A stretch of DNA of 10,043 nt, taken from the NCBI GenBank assembly GCA_964396055.1, contig CAYNDV010000158.1, positions 1 to 10,043 on the forward strand. Direction: 5' to 3'. Each line of letters opens with the position of its first letter. Position 1 is the stretch's first letter. The notes under the pieces were generated by a model. It saw only the letters and a program-made list of their open reading frames with translations, was not told where the DNA came from and ran no database searches. This DNA comes from CAYJPV01 sp964396055 (GTDB lineage Bacteria > Acidobacteriota > Vicinamibacteria > Vicinamibacterales > JAKQTR01). Below, in pieces: positions 8,997-10,043 of the stretch. The position numbers and the translations under genes were made by a program.

Positions 8997-9032
8997 CCCG
9001 CCCGGGTGGCACCCTCCAGCCGCCCGGGCGGG
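8997..9032. terminator. Symmetric 14-bp hairpin between convergent genes
   Basis: CCCGCCCGGGTGGC (8997-9010) pairs with GCCGCCCGGGCGGG (9019-9032). Ten pairs are perfect, followed by one T-G wobble and three more pairs, around an eight-base loop. It sits 12 bp past the LysE-type stop and 16 bp past the stop of the convergent BNR-repeat gene, the expected place for a bidirectional terminator. No T-tract follows on either side, as is common in high-GC genomes. Confidence 0.75.
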
Positions 9033-9048
9033 AACACAACAGGCCGGC

Positions 9049-10043
9049 CTATTCGAAGAACCGCCGCGGGCGCGACGACTTCTTGTTGATCGGATCCACG
9101 TCCACCACCCACATGCCCCGGCCGTGCGTGGCGATCACCATCACGTTGTCGCGGGGGTGCACCACCAGGTCGTGGACGTACGCCGCGGGCAGGTTCGTGC
9201 CGATCGTGGACCACGCCTTGCCGCCGTCGGTCGTCACGTACACGCCCGTGTCGGTGCCGACGTAGAGGATCTGGCGGTTGACCGGATCCTCGCGAATGAC
9301 GTTGACCGGGCCGATCGGGATGTTGGCCACGATGCTCGTCCACGTCCGGCCGAAGTCCGTCGACTTCCAGACGTAGGGCGTGAAGTCGTCGTCCCGTTTC
9401 CCGTTCTGCGTCATGTACACGGTGCCCAGGTCGTAGGCGGACGCCACGAGGCGCGACACCCACTTCTGATACGGCAGGCCCGCCACGATCTCCGTCCAGG
9501 TCTTCCCGTAGTCCCGCGTAACGTGCACGCGCCCGTCGTCGGTGCCGGCGTAGATGAGCCCGGCGCGCAGGGGCGACTCCGCGATGCTGACGATCGTGTG
9601 GTAGGGGATGTCGCCCATCTCCGACGCGGTGTTGTGGGTCAGGTCAGGGCTGATGGTCTCCCAGGTGTTGCCCCGGTCGCGCGACAGGAAGACCTGCTGC
9701 ATGCCATGGATCACGATGTCCGGGTTGTGCGGCGAGAGGATGGTGGGCGCCAGCCACTCGCCCCGCAGTTTCGGTTCGTCCGGGAACCGCGCCTGCAGCA
9801 GGGCCTTGTTCTGCTGGCCCCGGGGCTTGCTCAGATCGGACCGGTTCAGCGTGCCGTAGAACCCCGACGAGTAGACGATGGCGGGGTTCGTCGGGTCGAT
9901 GGCGTGCGTGGTGCCCTCGCCGCCGGGCGCGCGCTCGAAATCGACCGTGGGCACGCGGTCACGACCGGCGCTCACGTCCACCACGCCGCGGAAGCTGCCG
10001 TGGTCCTGCATGGACCCGTACACGCGGAACGGCGTGTCCATGT
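9049..10043 (-). CDS. BNR-repeat, sortilin/VPS10-like beta-propeller protein (C-terminal part)
   Basis: The last 330 or so residues of a larger protein; the gene enters from the right edge and ends with TAG at 9049-9051. Four Asp-box (BNR) motifs of the form S/T-x-D-x-G-x-T-W are visible: SRDRGNTW, TRDYGKTW, STDFGRTW and TTDGGKAW, at about residues 120, 175, 227 and 270 counted from the first visible methionine. That methionine (10039-10041) is unlikely to be the start, because FRVYGSMQDHGSFRG is normally an internal propeller segment (YRVYGAQQDNGS type). The full proteins usually exceed 900 residues, are exported, and are annotated as glycosyl hydrolase, sortilin or YVTN-like. Asp-boxes are structural and do not show sialidase activity. 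The tail KKSSRPRRFFE is basic. Function unknown. Confidence 0.88.
   Translation of the reverse strand, partial: MDTPFRVYGSMQDHGSFRGVVDVSAGRDRVPTVDFERAPGGEGTTHAIDPTNPAIVYSSGFYGTLNRSDLSKPRGQQNKALLQARFPDEPKLRGEWLAPTILSPHNPDIVIHGMQQVFLSRDRGNTWETISPDLTHNTASEMGDIPYHTIVSIAESPLRAGLIYAGTDDGRVHVTRDYGKTWTEIVAGLPYQKWVSRLVASAYDLGTVYMTQNGKRDDDFTPYVWKSTDFGRTWTSIVANIPIGPVNVIREDPVNRQILYVGTDTGVYVTTDGGKAWSTIGTNLPAAYVHDLVVHPRDNVMVIATHGRGMWVVDVDPINKKSSRPRRFFE

Overview
The window looks like part of a high-GC soil or sediment bacterium, most likely an Acidobacteriota of the Vicinamibacteria type. That placement is inference. It rests on the strong G/C bias at third codon positions, on a cargo of secreted amidases, S9 peptidases and BNR/sortilin-like beta-propeller proteins, and on short dispersed hairpins of a kind I associate with that group. 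A run of exactly 100 N at 4065-4164 shows that this is a scaffolded draft assembly, probably a metagenome bin. Layout, left to right: a minus-strand tRNA-Asn(GUU) with encoded CCA lies at the left edge. Two minus-strand genes follow. The upstream one is a CurA-type NADP-dependent MDR reductase (2291-3316). The downstream one is a secreted amidase-signature enzyme with a pyridoxamine-phosphate-oxidase-like split barrel fused to its C-terminus (204-2240). A 77-bp divergent spacer leads to a plus-strand pair: an ANKH/MATE-like membrane protein interrupted by the assembly gap (3394-4221) and a beta-phosphoglucomutase-like HAD phosphatase (4218-4862), joined by an ATGA overlap. Next come a repeat-rich 169-bp spacer and a tightly spaced plus-strand operon of a secreted acetamidase/formamidase-family protein (5032-6012) and a secreted S9 prolyl-oligopeptidase/DPP-IV-type peptidase (6016-8316). 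A LysE/RhtB-type exporter follows 29 bp later (8346-8984). A strong symmetric hairpin separates it from a convergent minus-strand BNR-repeat protein that runs off the right edge (9049-10043). How the genes may work together: three of the enzymes (the amidase fusion, the acetamidase-family protein and the S9 peptidase) carry export signals and hydrolyse C-N bonds, and a LysE-type amino-acid exporter sits beside two of them. Scavenging of peptides and amides in the periplasm, with export of surplus amino acids, is a plausible theme, but no dedicated pathway is proven here. The most unusual structure is between the genes. Three stop codons abut or overlap short palindromes (amidase, reductase, phosphatase) and a fourth lies inside an 8-bp tandem repeat (S9 peptidase). 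Two hairpins share the loop TGAA while their stems covary. Two 21-bp palindromes bracket one of those hairpins as a compact 92-bp element. I see no CRISPR array, transposase, phage gene or recognisable defence system.
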